A stretch of 64,000 nt of DNA, from positions 3,701,501 through 3,765,500 of the forward strand of contig JAFCIZ010000001.1 of assembly GCA_017871115.1 (NCBI GenBank), read 5' to 3'. The stretch comes from Cunninghamella blakesleeana (lineage: Eukaryota > Mucoromycota > Mucoromycetes > Mucorales > Cunninghamellaceae). The notes beneath the pieces were generated by a model, which worked only from the letters and a program-made list of their open reading frames with translations, was not told where the DNA came from and ran no database searches. The translations under genes and the position numbers were made by a program. Positions within the stretch are counted from its first letter, which is position 1. Each line of letters starts with the position of its first letter. Shown piece after piece: positions 49,386 to 60,493 of the stretch.

Positions 49386-49522
49386 GGTAGATATCCCAAA
49401 ATATTAAAAATGAAATAGTCTTCTTACCTATTTAATTAAAATATGTTTGAATTTACCCAAATCTTATAAAATTGATTCATCGGATAGTTCTATTTCAGAA
49501 ATATAAAATTATATAAATAATA
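49386..49522. repeat. dispersed repeat X, copy 1 (split by element A)
   Basis: Starts GGTAGATATCCCAAAATATT. The same unit occurs at 54539-54700 without an insertion. The continuation of this copy lies at 51765-51793, beyond element A. Confidence 0.8.
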
Positions 49523-49795
49523 CAGTGGCTTCCAGAAGTGATCAAATGTTTTCGTTTTTTTTATAAAATCAATTGTATCAATAAAACTTACTATTTAACC
49601 ATGCATGATTTATATATCAATCGAAAGCCCTATTGATTGGCTTTCTTGTGAATACATTTATACCCATTTCCATATTTGGGTTGCGGAGTAAATGGTGTTT
49701 GAAAATCATTGGTGCATTTGATCACTTGTGTTGCGATACCAAAAAAATTAAAAATATAATTAAAACACAATATAAATGGTACAAAAAGTCTTTAT

Positions 49796-51377
49796 TTAAT
49801 AATCAATCCAATAGCCCTTTGCTTTTATTACATCATTACAACGTTTAGGCATTGTTTCTATCACTTTTTTACAATCTTCAGCCGTGATTGTATTCCATAC
49901 TTCCTGAGTACGGTCCCACAAGTCTAACATCCCTTTTGGTGGTGTAGTATAGTTGCTAAAGAGTCTGTTTTTCACCAAAGCCCATATATTCTCAATGGGA
50001 TTCAAGTCAGGCGACTGTGCAGGCCATTCCATTACCGAAAAAAGCTGGTTTTCCAAGTATTCTTTGACTGTTTTGGCAGTGTGTTTTGGATCGTTATCTT
50101 GTTGAAAGACCATTTTGCTTTGATCCATGCCATACCAGTCAAATGTATGCACTAATTCATGCTCCAAAATAGCTTGGTAGAGTTTGAAAAATAAGTTAAA
50201 ATTAAAAATAGGTAAAATAAATAGTTTTTATATATGAAAGAGAAAGACAAAACAATTAAGTGAAATTCCTTGGTTGGTTGTTTTTATTATAAATATAAGA
50301 TGAAGATTGTAATAATAATCTAATTCTGCTTTAGTATTTATATAAAATAATATTTCACTTTTCATATGATTAGTGATATTAATCAATATGATTTATAACC
50401 CCATTATGACGATCTTTCATATATTTTATTATTACTATATGATGATCCATGATAACCGTCATTGGTTCTTTTATATATTAATGTAGTAATATAGTTAGAT
50501 TCAATATAGGGACTTTTAACATTCAGTTTATAAGGTTAAGTTTGACAGTTTAAAGATAATAATATATCTGAGTTAGATTTAACTCCTTATTTAGTATAGC
50601 TATCCATTTAAATAAAAGATTATATATTTTAATCTCAGTGCACTTGACGATCATTATCATTATTTTACTTTATACTATTTACTATTATATAATCATAGCA
50701 TTATATTTGTTTACTATAAGATAAAATAGCCTGATACGACAGAGTTCCTTATCTAAAACTGTATCAATTTTAGTCATGTAACCCGGGCCATCATACGAAA
50801 TGCATCCCCAAATCATTATGTTTCCACCACCATGTTTGACTGTTTGCTTGACATGTTTAGGTTGAAGCTTTTCCTCGGCTCTTTTCCAAGCATAGCGGCG
50901 TCCATCCGATCCAAAACGATTAATTTTGGTTTCGTCTGACCAAATGACACGACTCCAGTCATCTAAAGTCCAATTTTTGTGTGCTTTTGCCCAAGCTAAA
51001 CGAGCTTTAACATTTTTGGCACTGAGGAGAGGTTTCTTTGGCTTGACAAAGGACCCTAATCCTTTTTCTTTAAGTGCTCTACGGACTGTTTGAGCACTTA
51101 TATCGATTTCCAAATGTTCCTTTAATGCCTTCTGCACCTCAGTAGCATTACTTTTACCTCCTTTGGTCACTTGATGTACACAAAAGGACTTGTCTCTACC
51201 AGTGAGCTTGGATACAGCACCACCAACAGCCATAGGAATCTCCCGTTCAAGACCTGCAGAGATATTGTGAACTGTTCGATAGCTAACACCAACATCCTTA
51301 GCTACTTGGCGCATGGATTTACCTTGTTTGAGAAGGTTAATGACTTGGTTCTTAATGGAATTTTGAATAGGACGCAT
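49796..51377 (-). pseudogene. Tc1-like transposase of element A, split by an LTR
   Basis: The first part (51377-50742) carries the N-terminal HTH (KQGKSMRQVAKDVGVSYRTV), a second HTH and the first catalytic Asp in VIWSDETKINRFGSDG. The second part (50184-49796) carries QQDNDPKH (second Asp) and SPDLNPIENIW (third acidic residue), so DDE is complete apart from the insertion. A 557-bp LTR with GAGTT on both sides interrupts the frame after VLDKEL. Without the LTR and one GAGTT the frame would be continuous, about 340 residues. No other inactivating change is obvious. Confidence 0.93.
50185..50741. repeat. solo LTR H, copy 1 (557 bp)
   Basis: TG...CA ends (TGAAAAATAAG to TACGACA) and a perfect 5-bp target-site duplication GAGTT (50180-50184 and 50742-50746) inside the transposase of element A. 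A second copy is at 55993-56544. No coding capacity. The parent retrotransposon is not in the window. Confidence 0.9.
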
Positions 51378-51921
51378 GTTGATAACAGATCACTAAAAAA
51401 TGGACAATATTGATATAAAAAATATAAAAAAAATAAAATATTAGCTATAGATTTGAACTAAGAAAGTGCGAAACAGGTTTATTCTAACATTTTATAGGTT
51501 ATTTTATACTCTATTATTGTTTTATTACAAGTTGTGGTATTTTTTTGGCATCGCAACACAAGTGATCAAATGCACCAATGATTTTCAAACACCATTTACT
51601 CCGCAACCCAAATATGGAAATGGGTATAAATGTATTCACAAGAAAGCCAATCAATAGGGCTTTCGATTGATATATAAATCATGCATGGTTAAATAGTAAG
51701 TTTTATTGATACAATTGATTTTATAAAAAAAACGAAAACATTTGATCACTTCTGGAAGCCACTGTATATATTATACAAAATATTTATTATTATATAAAAA
51801 AATTAAACAGTTCATGATATTTACTGTATAATAATTGGAATAAAAATGTTCATCTTGATCAACATTTCAAATATATCCATATAAATGAGAGAGGTGATCA
51901 TATAAGCTATAATGATAATTA

Positions 51922-53576
51922 CACCTCGGTCCAAAATGCCCAAGTGTTTACATTTTTTTTTTTTTTCGAAATAATTCAAGTTAATTTCTATATTAAATAT
52001 GTGTATATACTGCATGAATATAATGTCCTAGTAATTGTCCTTTTATATTAAAAGCGCTATGTTTATATACATATCCAGTCCCGCGTAATATGTTGCTGAA
52101 AAAAAAAATTCATTTGGGCAATTTTGAACCTTGGTGCCCAAAAAAATTTTTTTTTTGAAAAATAGGTTTTATTGGTTTATGCTTTTTATATAAAATATGG
52201 TCGTTATCGGAGAATTACTTTTTCTTCATTTCTTTCTTGAATATCTAGTTTTTTTTTTTTTTTTTTAAATTAATTGATCTCTAATTTCGTAATTTCGACA
52301 TTTCACAATGCACCCAATTAACAAAGCAAAGAAGTCAGACATAATAGTAGCTTTGCAACATTGCGAACCACACAGAGATATAGCTCGTAAATTTAAAGTT
52401 TCTAAAGGAACAGTATTAAACATTAGTAAGACTTTAAAGAACATTCCTAAAAATAATGCTGGTCGGCCACATAGAATCTCTAAGGAATGCGAATCTCATT
52501 TGGTGACATCTTTCCAGCGAGGAAAATTAATGAATACAGTAGAAGCAGTAAAGTCCATAGGACGTAGTTATAATGTTAAAGTTAGCAAATCAACAATTCG
52601 TAGGGTACTTGTTGGGAAGGATTTGGTTGCACGAAAAAAAAAAACGGTTCCTCCACTAACTAAGAGCACCAAACGAAAGCGCCTAGAATTTGCTAAAAGG
52701 TACAAGGATTGGGGAGAAGCGGAGTGGTCAAAGGTTATCTTCGCAGATGAAAGTAGAGTGAATCGTTTTGGTGATGACGGCAATTTATGGACTTGGGGGA
52801 AAAAGAATGTACCTCGACAAGACTTTTCTTTCTCCGAGGTGCCAAAGGGGTTTGGTGGTTCAATTTCCGTTTGGGGCTGCATCACTGCTAAAGGTGTAGG
52901 CTTTTTATCACGACTACATTCCTACATGGATACTCCATTATTTCTAGAAATAATGGATGATGAATTCATAAAGACTTTGGATTGGTATAACTTTGACAAA
53001 AGTCACGTTTTACTTTTGCAAGACAACGATCCTAAGCATAAATCTATTGCATCCCAAAAATGGTACCAGAAGCATAATGTAGAATTATTATATTGGCCAA
53101 CATACTCTCCAGATTTAAACCCAATAGAGAATATGTGGTCATTACTTAAGCAACAGCTGGTGAAAAACTATGATGAACCAGCTAAATCACTAGATGAACT
53201 ATGGGAACGTATTGAAGTGATTTGGGAAAGTAAATATATGAATGATATGGCAATTAAAGTCGTTAATTCAATGCCACACAGATGTCAATTAATAATAAAA
53301 AATAAAGGTGGTCGTATCCCTTATTAGTAGCTTTAGATAAAAAGAAATGTCATGTACACTACTCTTTTTTATTTTATTTTTTTTAATAAAAAATTTAAAT
53401 GTGGTATATTGAAGCCATGCAATAGTGTATTCTCACAATTGTTATTCATGGATAGATAGAGCTTTATTAGTGCTACACAATATACATTAGCTGTTATAGA
53501 TTTATTAATAAATATTTAAATGAAATACAAAAAATATTAAAAATTGCAAAACACTTGGGCATTTTGGACTGAGGTG
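51922..53576 (+). mobile_element. Tc1/mariner-like element B, 1.66 kb, apparently intact
   Basis: Ends CACCTCGGTCCAAAATGCCC (left) and its near-perfect inverse at 53550-53576 (one mismatch, G/A). TA flanks at 51920-51921 and 53577-53578. One open transposase frame lies inside. A partial inverted copy of the end motif lies 170 bp inside the left end (52114-52130). Confidence 0.93.
52308..53327 (+). CDS. Tc1-like transposase (element B), full length
   Basis: 339 codons, uninterrupted. Two helix-turn-helix units at the N-terminus (HRDIARKFKVSKGTVLNI; TVEAVKSIGRSYNVKVSKST) are joined by a GRPH linker, the GRPR-like AT-hook of Tc1 transposases. The catalytic domain has Asp in VIFADESRVNRFG, Asp in LLQDNDPKH and Glu in SPDLNPIENMW. 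It ends GGRIPY. It cuts and pastes the element into TA dinucleotides. Length is normal for the family and every catalytic residue is present, so this is the best candidate for an active transposase in the window. Confidence 0.96.
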   Translation: MHPINKAKKSDIIVALQHCEPHRDIARKFKVSKGTVLNISKTLKNIPKNNAGRPHRISKECESHLVTSFQRGKLMNTVEAVKSIGRSYNVKVSKSTIRRVLVGKDLVARKKKTVPPLTKSTKRKRLEFAKRYKDWGEAEWSKVIFADESRVNRFGDDGNLWTWGKKNVPRQDFSFSEVPKGFGGSISVWGCITAKGVGFLSRLHSYMDTPLFLEIMDDEFIKTLDWYNFDKSHVLLLQDNDPKHKSIASQKWYQKHNVELLYWPTYSPDLNPIENMWSLLKQQLVKNYDEPAKSLDELWERIEVIWESKYMNDMAIKVVNSMPHRCQLIIKNKGGRIPY

Positions 53577-53732
53577 TAGATAACGCAAATCCAATATTAT
53601 TATTTCTTTTTATTTTATTGAAGATTTAAATCGGTTTTTATTGCAAATTATTTAAATTGATATGATGATATTTAAAATTTGGTAACTAATTATTTTTAGT
53701 AATTTGCTGTAATGAATCGTCAATCATATAGT

Positions 53733-54432
53733 TTAGTTTTTTACAAGTGGAGATATTTTTTTTTCCCATTGTTCTTGATCCTTCTCCAAATTCAATTCAA
53801 TTGGATGTATTTGTTGTTTATAATGCCATATCATATTTGATTTAACATCTTTAACATCTTTTATATTATCATTTCCTTTACACCAAATAAACTCCCATGT
53901 ATAACCAGTTGTTACAGTACCATATATTGAATGGTTATTTGGTGCTCCATTTTTAATGTTTTCAATATAAGCATTATATAAATGCATAAGTAATTGTGCT
54001 CTACCTTGATCAAAATCATCCCTTTTAGCTTCAATAACAAATAAAATATACTTTTTATGAACTATTACATATTTGACAGGATCTTTAACATCATCACCGT
54101 CAATATAATCTTTTAAAATTTCTACGTTTTTTTCATAATATTCATTGACAACATTATAAATGATAATGCTAATAAATTCTTTTCTTTTAGATTCATTCCC
54201 AGAATTAACTATTCCAAAAGCTCTAGTTAATATAATATGTAGATATTCGTTTAATAACTTCATTATTAATTTCTTTTTCATCTATATCTTCATCCTTGGA
54301 AAATAATATATTATTTTTAATTCCAAGAAAACCTAAAAATTTTTCATATGATAATCCTGAATATCCTTTTTTATAATCATATTTAAATATATCTATAGTT
54401 GTTTCTTCTTTTCTTTTTTTAAAAAGTGGCAT
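53733..54432 (-). pseudogene. PD-(D/E)XK nuclease-like protein, frameshifted
   Basis: The start (54432, MPLFKKRKEETTIDIFKYD) and the main part (to 53733) are in different frames that cross near 54225-54250, with no GT-AG intron available, so one indel breaks the gene. The main part has an acidic residue in DPVKYVIVHKKYILFVIEAK (read in two parts) and the core E-x-K in FVIEAKRDDFDQGRAQLL, followed by YGTVTTGYTWEFIWCKG. This pattern is like the restriction-endonuclease-like domains of fungal Crinkler-type and related large families. About 230 residues. It lies between transposons. I infer the fold from the motif spacing only. Confidence 0.6.
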
Positions 54433-54538
54433 TTTATATATTTCATAAAATAAAAAAAAGGAAAAGAGGAAAGTTTATATATTCAAATTTAACCCCGAAT
54501 TTGATTTTTTTAACAAGTCATATGATAAATATATTTAA

Positions 54539-54700
54539 GGTAGATATCCCAAAATATTAAAAATAAAATAGTTTTCTTACCTATTTAATTAAAATGTGTT
54601 TGAATTTACCCAAATCTTATAAAATTGATTCATCAGATAGTACTATTTCAAAAATATAAAATTATATAAACAATATATATTATACAAAATATTTATTATT
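54539..54700. repeat. dispersed repeat X, copy 2 (uninterrupted)
   Basis: Matches 49386-49522 joined to 51765-51793 and carries a single TA at 54674-54675 where element A sits in copy 1. It ends at the start of an LTR-like sequence. Confidence 0.8.
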
Positions 54701-54702
54701 AT

Positions 54703-55560
54703 TGTTATGGCATGGTTGAACTTACCATACCTAAATAATCCTAGAAATAATTTTTAAATACATATATATATATGCGTCTGCATATATTTATATATGCAGA
54801 TATAAATATATTAATCTTATATTTTATTTATATTTTATCTAACTTATATTTACTCCCTTATATATTATGAACTTTATAAACACCTAAGAGTTTGTGTTTA
54901 AGTTCAGATTTTTTTATATATAAAGGAACGAATTTTTATTTTATTTTTGAAAAATCAGTTAATACGAAGTTAATAATCGGTTAATTTTAAATAAAAGAAC
55001 TTATATTATAACAAATAAGTCTATTAACTCATCTTTTTAGCTAAAGATTATATTTATTTTATATTAATATTGTTGATTACTATTGTCGACAATGGTGATA
55101 CCAATGGCGCTCTTTGAAATTGGTCACTGCTTTTTTGAACCGTTGTTCACTGAACCATTGTTCACTGAACCAATGTTCACTGAACCAATGTTCACTGCAC
55201 CGTTGTTCAATATGAAAGTCACTTCCATATCTTTTCCCTACTCTCAATATACTTTAAATAATTTTTTTAATTTTTTTTAAATATAAATAGAACCAATTTT
55301 TTTCTCTTTCTTTCTCTTAAATTGTCAAGTTTTTATAATAAATTATTATCTACTAAATAATTATTGAACTTGTCCACTTTATAAAACAAACTTTATAATT
55401 TTAAATTTTTTTATTTTAACTTACTATAACATATTCAATTATTGAACTTATCTATTTTTTATTTAACAAATTATTTTATTTTTATTTTATTTTTACTTTA
55501 TAATATTTTATATTATTATATACTATCTTATTTTATAATATGATGTAAATACGAATTTAT
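54703..55560 (+). repeat. LTR-b-related copy, plus orientation (likely 5' LTR of element F)
   Basis: Begins TGTTATGGCATGG and shares long blocks with the inverse of 46932-48055 (around 55010-55075 and 55255-55400). The right end is unclear. It points the same way as the gag and pol fragments that follow, so it may be the 5' LTR of element F. Confidence 0.6.
55140..55209. repeat. 15-bp minisatellite inside the LTR
   Basis: Four full units (CCGTTGTTCACTGAA, CCATTGTTCACTGAA, then two CCAATGTTCACTG[AC]A units) and a partial fifth. The open frame across it (FTEPL repeats) is an artefact of the repeat. Confidence 0.9.
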
Positions 55561-55714
55561 GAAGTATTAACAATATTACACTTCGTTTGTGATAATGGTT
55601 GTTTATCAATTCTTTTCTTTATTTATTACGAAATACTACTTAGTTAAATTAAAATTTTTTTATATAAAACTGAGTTTTAAAATATTTAAAAGTTTAAAAG
55701 GAAGTAAAATTTTT

Positions 55715-55750
<36 letters not shown>

Positions 55751-55802
55751 CTTCTTTTCGTTCGAATTACTACTTACGCACTGGACTTCCGTCGTACAAG
55801 TA

Positions 55803-55992
55803 ATGCAAGATCAACATAATAACAATAATAATGAACAACCTCCTGCATGGTTTACACAATTTGCTGCTAGATTGGATAATATGGAATCATCCATCTATTC
55901 GTCTCGTCTTATCCAAAATGACCCTAATGTACACATTAGAAATCCTGGATCAGATTTGGATCCTACACAAGAATTATTGGACCAATGCCCTT
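55803..55992 (+). pseudogene. gag N-terminal fragment of Ty3-like element F
   Basis: MQDQHNNNNNEQPPAWFTQF then ARLDNMES and PTQELLDQCPL: a Gag start with a predicted coil, cut by LTR H copy 2 after 63 codons. A 30-bp T tract lies before it (about 55719-55748). The pol fragment at 60494 in the same orientation probably belongs to the same element. Confidence 0.55.
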
Positions 55993-56544
55993 TGAAAAAT
56001 AAGTTAAAATTAAAAATAGGTAAAATAAATAGTTTTTATATATGAAAGAGAAAGACAAAACAATTAAGTGAAATTCCTTGGTTGGTTGTTTTTATTATAA
56101 ATATAAGATGAAGATTGTAATAATAATCTAATTCTGCTTTGGTATTTAAATAATATTTCACTTTTCATATGATTAGTGATATTAATCAATATGATTTATA
56201 ACCCCATTATGACGATCTTTCATATATTTTATTATTACTATATGATGATCCATGATAACTGTCATTGGTTCTTTTATATATTAATGTAGTAATATAGTTA
56301 GATTCAATATAGGGACTTTTAACATTTAGTTTATAAAGTTAAGTTTGACAGTTTAAAGATAATAATATATCTGAGTTAGATTTAACTCCTTATTTAGTAT
56401 AGCTATCCATTTAAATAAAAGATTATATATTTTAATCTCAGTGCACTTGACAATCATTATCATTATTTTACTTCATACTATTTACTATTATATAATCATA
56501 GTATTATATTTGTTTACTATAAGATAAAATAGACTGATACGACA
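55993..56544. repeat. solo LTR H, copy 2 (552 bp)
   Basis: Over 95% like copy 1 by eye, with the same TG...CA ends. Its flanks are not a duplication (CCCTT left, GGTGT right), unlike copy 1, and it joins a gag fragment to a transposase fragment. Confidence 0.88.
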
Positions 56545-57477
56545 GGTGTATCCAAAGGGGTGATCAGCAAGTATGCCAACAAGTGGTTTCCCAACCGCGA
56601 TCGCAACCGAGCTGGTAGACCGGTGATTGTGGCTGATGCAAGCAAGTCTTTGGTGCGTAGGAAGGTTCTTTCTGGTGCTCTTCTTACTGCTCATGATGTC
56701 CATAAGGAGCTCCTGCAGCTTGGATACACCTTGACAGCAAAAACGGCCGGTAATGTTCTCAGGTCAATGAACTTTTTTTCCGCCATTAAGAAGAAGAAGC
56801 CTTTGTTGGGCGCCAGGCACATGAAGGCGAGGTTTGACTGGGCGAAACGACACCAACATTGGACCATCGATGATTGGAGAAGAGTCATCTTCTCAGATGA
56901 GACCAAAATCAACATTTGGGGGTCAGATGAGTGCAAGTACTACTGGTCAAGACCTGATGATGATCTCAAGCCGCATCATATCGATGTTACTGTCAAGCAT
57001 GGTGGTGGAAGCCTGATGATGTGGGGTTGTATGACCTACTATGGACCTGGATATGCATGTCAAGTATACGATGGGACCATGAAATCGGAGGATTATATTC
57101 ACATCTTGGATACAAGCCTGCGTGACACCATGGAGTACTATGGTCTGGACTGGTCAGAGATGTATTTTCAAGACGATAATGCACCCAATCACCGTTCCGT
57201 TGCCACCAAAAGATGGATCCAGGACCAAGGCATTGTTGTTCTAGAAGATTGGCCTGCTCGGAGCCCAGATTTGAATCCAATTGAGCACCTGTGGCATCAT
57301 CTCAAGCTCAAACTTAGTGTCTATGAGAAGAAGGCCAAAGGTGTCCATGAACTTTGGGAAAGATGTGATAAAGAGTGGAATACATTCACCAAGGATGAGT
57401 GTAGAAGGTATATTGACAGCATGCCAAAGAGAATCAAGGCTGTGATTGACGCTAAAGGTGGCTCAACAAGGTATTAG
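56545..57477 (+). pseudogene. Tc1-like transposase of element C, N-terminus missing
   Basis: About 310 codons from GVSKGVISKYANKWF to GGSTRY. Catalytic residues are all present: IFSDETKINIWGSD, FQDDNAPNH (Asn-Ala replaces the usual Asn-Asp) and SPDLNPIEHLW. The first HTH is missing because the frame starts at the LTR boundary. Codon choice is much richer in G and C (AAG, CTC, GAC, ATC) than anything else in this half of the window, which suggests a recent arrival from another genome or strong codon selection. It is related to D and E at the protein level (WFPNR.RN.GGRP, MNFFSAIKKKKPLL). Confidence 0.88.
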
Positions 57478-57705
57478 TGATAGATTTTAGAGAAGGAAAA
57501 AATTGTTCACGTAACCCCTTCCTCTTTATAACGCTCTCATTTCTTATATTAATAATAAACTCCGCCTATGTTACACATCAAAATAAACCTGTTTAACGTG
57601 GCTTTCAAATACTGTATTTGGCTTTGTGCTACTACTAACCGTTGTTGAGATATAAGCGAAAAAGTGAAAAAGTGAGTAACACGTGAACAATTTTTTCACC
57701 CACTG
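56545..57705 (+). mobile_element. Tc1-like element C, 5'-truncated
   Basis: Only the right end is present: a TIR with an inner motif at 57496-57512 and an outer inverse copy at 57681-57697, ending CCCACTG at 57705 followed by TA. The left end and the transposase N-terminus are replaced by LTR H. Confidence 0.85.
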
Positions 57706-57707
57706 TA

Positions 57708-59368
57708 CAGTGGGGGAAAAAACTGTTCGGACGTTTTCAAAATTTGACTTTATTCTTTAATTACTCTATCAATACTTTATCAATCCTTATGAAACTTAGA
57801 ATAGTAATAGAATAGCTTATTTATAAATATATTACAAAGTTTGAGTTTAAAATATTTAGATCTCCGGTTTTTATTAAGGTTTTAATCAGCGATGTCTATT
57901 CGAACAGTTTTTTCCATAATGTGATTATTAAGTATTTTCGTTATGTTTTCCCATTTTACTTGCTATTATTGGTTCGGAAAGTATAGAATAATAATTAATA
58001 ACGTAAATATATCCCGAAAAACTATTTAAACCATTATTTTTCAATTTAATTATTTTTATTTTCTTTTACTTTTCTTTATCACCTCAATTAAACTACCTAT
58101 TCACTTTATCCATTAATCAAGATGCCTCAAGCTTTACCTGTAGATGTCCAAAATGATTTAAAAGCAATGTTGATCAATGAAATACCATATAGTATCATTT
58201 CTAGTAGACTTAACTTATCAAAAAGTACCATTAGCTCTTATTCTAATAAGTGGTTCCCTAATAGAAACCGTAATCTTGGTGGAAGACCTATTGTTGTAGC
58301 CGACAAAACTAAATCTCTCATCAAAAAAATGGTTCTATCAGGTCAACTACTAACTGCCACGGATGTCCAAAGGATGTTATCGAACCTAGGATATGAATTG
58401 ACAGTCAAAACATCGGCTAATGTTTTAAAATCTATGAATTTTTTTTCTGCCATCAAAAAAAGAAGCCACTTTTGTCAAAAAAGCATCAACAGGACCGTTT
58501 AAACTTTGCAAAAAGATACAGAAATTGGACTATTGATGACTGGAGACGTGTAGTATTCTCTGACGAAACCAAAATAAACGTCTGGGGGTCTGATGGCTGC
58601 AAATATTATTGGTCAAGACCAGGTGACAAATTGAAGCCTCATCATCTTGATTTAACAGTCAAGCATGGGGGTGGAAATATAATGATGTGGGGTTGTATAA
58701 CTCATTCTGGACCAGGATATGCATGTCAAGTTTACGATGGGACTATGAAAGCTAAGGATTATCAAGAAATTTTGAACACTACATTCAGAGATAGCATGGA
58801 ATACTATGGTTTTGACTGGTCAGAGTATTATTTTCAACAGGATAACGACCCAAAACATAAGGCAACATCTACTATTGAATGGATGCGACAAGAAAAGATA
58901 AAAATACTCGAAGATTGGCCAGCACAAAGTCCTGACTTAAACCCAATTGAACACGTGTGGCACCATTTGAAGTTAAAGCTTAGTGAATATGGTACCAGGG
59001 CTAAAGGTGTTCACGAATTATGGGAAAGAATTGATGTAGAATGGAATTCTTTTACACAGGAACAATGTAGAAGATACATAGATAGTATGCCTGATCGTAT
59101 TCAAGCTGTATTGGATGCTAAAGGCGGACCAACAAGATATTAGTTAATTAATTAGAAATTGGAAAAAACTGTTCGAATAGACATCGCTGTTTAAAACCTT
59201 AATAAAAACCGGAGATCTAAATATTTTAAACTCAAACTTTATAAGATATTTATAAATAAGCTATTCTATTACTATTCTAAGTTTCATAAGGATTGATAAA
59301 GTATTGATAGAGTAATTAAAGAATAAAGTCAAATTTTGAAAACGTCCGAACAGTTTTTTCTCCCACTG
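57708..59368 (+). mobile_element. Tc1-like element D, 1.66 kb, complete but frameshifted
   Basis: About 208-bp terminal inverted repeats starting CAGTGGGGGAAAAAACTG, flanked by TA at 57706-57707 and 59369-59370. The left TA is also the right flank of element C. It has interrupted a second copy of its own family (E). Confidence 0.93.
58122..59143 (+). pseudogene. transposase of element D, one-base frameshift
   Basis: The start MPQALPVDVQNDLKAMLINE leads through an HTH (YSIISSRLNLSKSTISSYS) to FFSAIKK, where an A run (about 58457-58463) is one base shorter than in copy E and shifts the frame. The rest (KKHQQDRLNFAKRY to GGPTRY) is open in the next frame with VFSDETKINVWGSDG, QQDNDPKHK and SPDLNPIEHVW. 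One indel is the only visible lesion in about 340 residues. Confidence 0.93.
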
Positions 59369-59369
59369 T

Positions 59370-60266
59370 AAGTGGTTCCCTAATAGAAACCGTAATCTTG
59401 GTGGAAGACCTATTGTTGTAGCCGACAAAACTAAATCTCTTATTAAAAAAATGGTTCTATCAGGTCAACTACTAACTGCCACGGATGTCCAAAGGATGTT
59501 ATCGAACCTAGGATATGAATTGACAGTCAAAACATCGGCTAATGTTTTAAAATCTATGAATTTTTTTTCTGCTATTAAAAAAAAGAAGCCACTTTTGTCA
59601 AAAAAGCATCAACAGGACCGTTTAAACTTTGCAAAAAGATACAAAAACTGGACTATTGATGACTGGAGACGTGTAGTATTCTCTGACGAAACCAAAATAA
59701 ACGTCTGGGGGTCTGATGGCTGCAAATATTATTGGTCAAGACCAGGTGACAAATTGAAGCCTCATCATCTTGATTTAACAGTCAAGCATGGGGGTGGAAA
59801 TATAATGATGTGGGGTTGTATAACTCATTTTGGACCAGGATATGCATGTCAAGTTTACGATGGGACTATGAAAGCTAAGGATTACCAAGAAATTTTGAAC
59901 ACTACATTCAGAGATAGCATGGAATACTATGGTTTTGACTGGTCAGAGTATTATTTTCAACAGGATAACGACCCAAAACATAAAGCAACATCTACTATTG
60001 AATGGATGCGACAAGAAAAGATAAAAATACTTGAAGATTGGTCGGCTCAAAGTCCTGACTTAAACCCAATTGAACATGTGTGGCACCATTTGAAGTTAAA
60101 GCTTAGTGAATACAGTACCAGGGCTAAAGGTGTTCACGAATTATGGGAAAGAATTGATGTAGAATGGAATTCTTTTACACAGGAACAATGTAGAAGATAC
60201 ATAGATAGTATGCCTGATCGTATTCAAGCTGTATTGGATGCTAAAGGCGGACCAACAAGATATTAG
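59370..60266 (+). pseudogene. transposase of element E, N-terminus missing
   Basis: Frame opens at KWFPNRNRNLGGRPIVVAD and is then uninterrupted to GGPTRY, with all DDE residues (VFSDETKINVWGSDG, QQDNDPKHK, SPDLNPIEHVW). It preserves the longer A run that D has lost. Nearly identical to D over its whole length. Confidence 0.92.
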
Positions 60267-60491
60267 TTAATTAATTAGAAATTGGAAAAAACTGTTCGAA
60301 TAGACATCGCTGATTAAAACCTTAATAAAAACCGGAGATCTAAATATTTTAAACTCAAACTTTGTAATATATTTATAAATAAGCTATTCTATTACTATTC
60401 TAAGTTTCATAAGGATTGATAAAGTATTGATAGAGTAATTAAAGAATAAAGTCAAATTTTGAAAACGTCCGAACAGTTTTTTCCCCCACTG
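59370..60491 (+). mobile_element. Tc1-like element E, 5'-truncated sibling of D
   Basis: Begins in mid-gene at the TA where D sits and runs to a right TIR (60283-60491) ending CCCCCACTG, followed by TA 60492-60493. The left half is absent. Confidence 0.9.
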
Positions 60492-60493
60492 TA

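Larger units (their letters stand above)
49523..51764 (-). mobile_element. Tc1/mariner-like element A, 2.24 kb, inactivated
   Basis: About 224-bp terminal inverted repeats (49523-49746 and 51541-51764) begin CAGTGGCTTCCAGAAGTG and are flanked by TA on both sides. The empty version of the target is preserved in repeat X copy 2 at TA 54674-54675. The single transposase gene on the minus strand is split by a solo LTR. Confidence 0.93.

Noticed and set aside
55083..55280. Open frame with FTEPL repeats
   Set aside because: It covers the minisatellite inside an LTR that is related to non-coding LTR copies elsewhere in the window.
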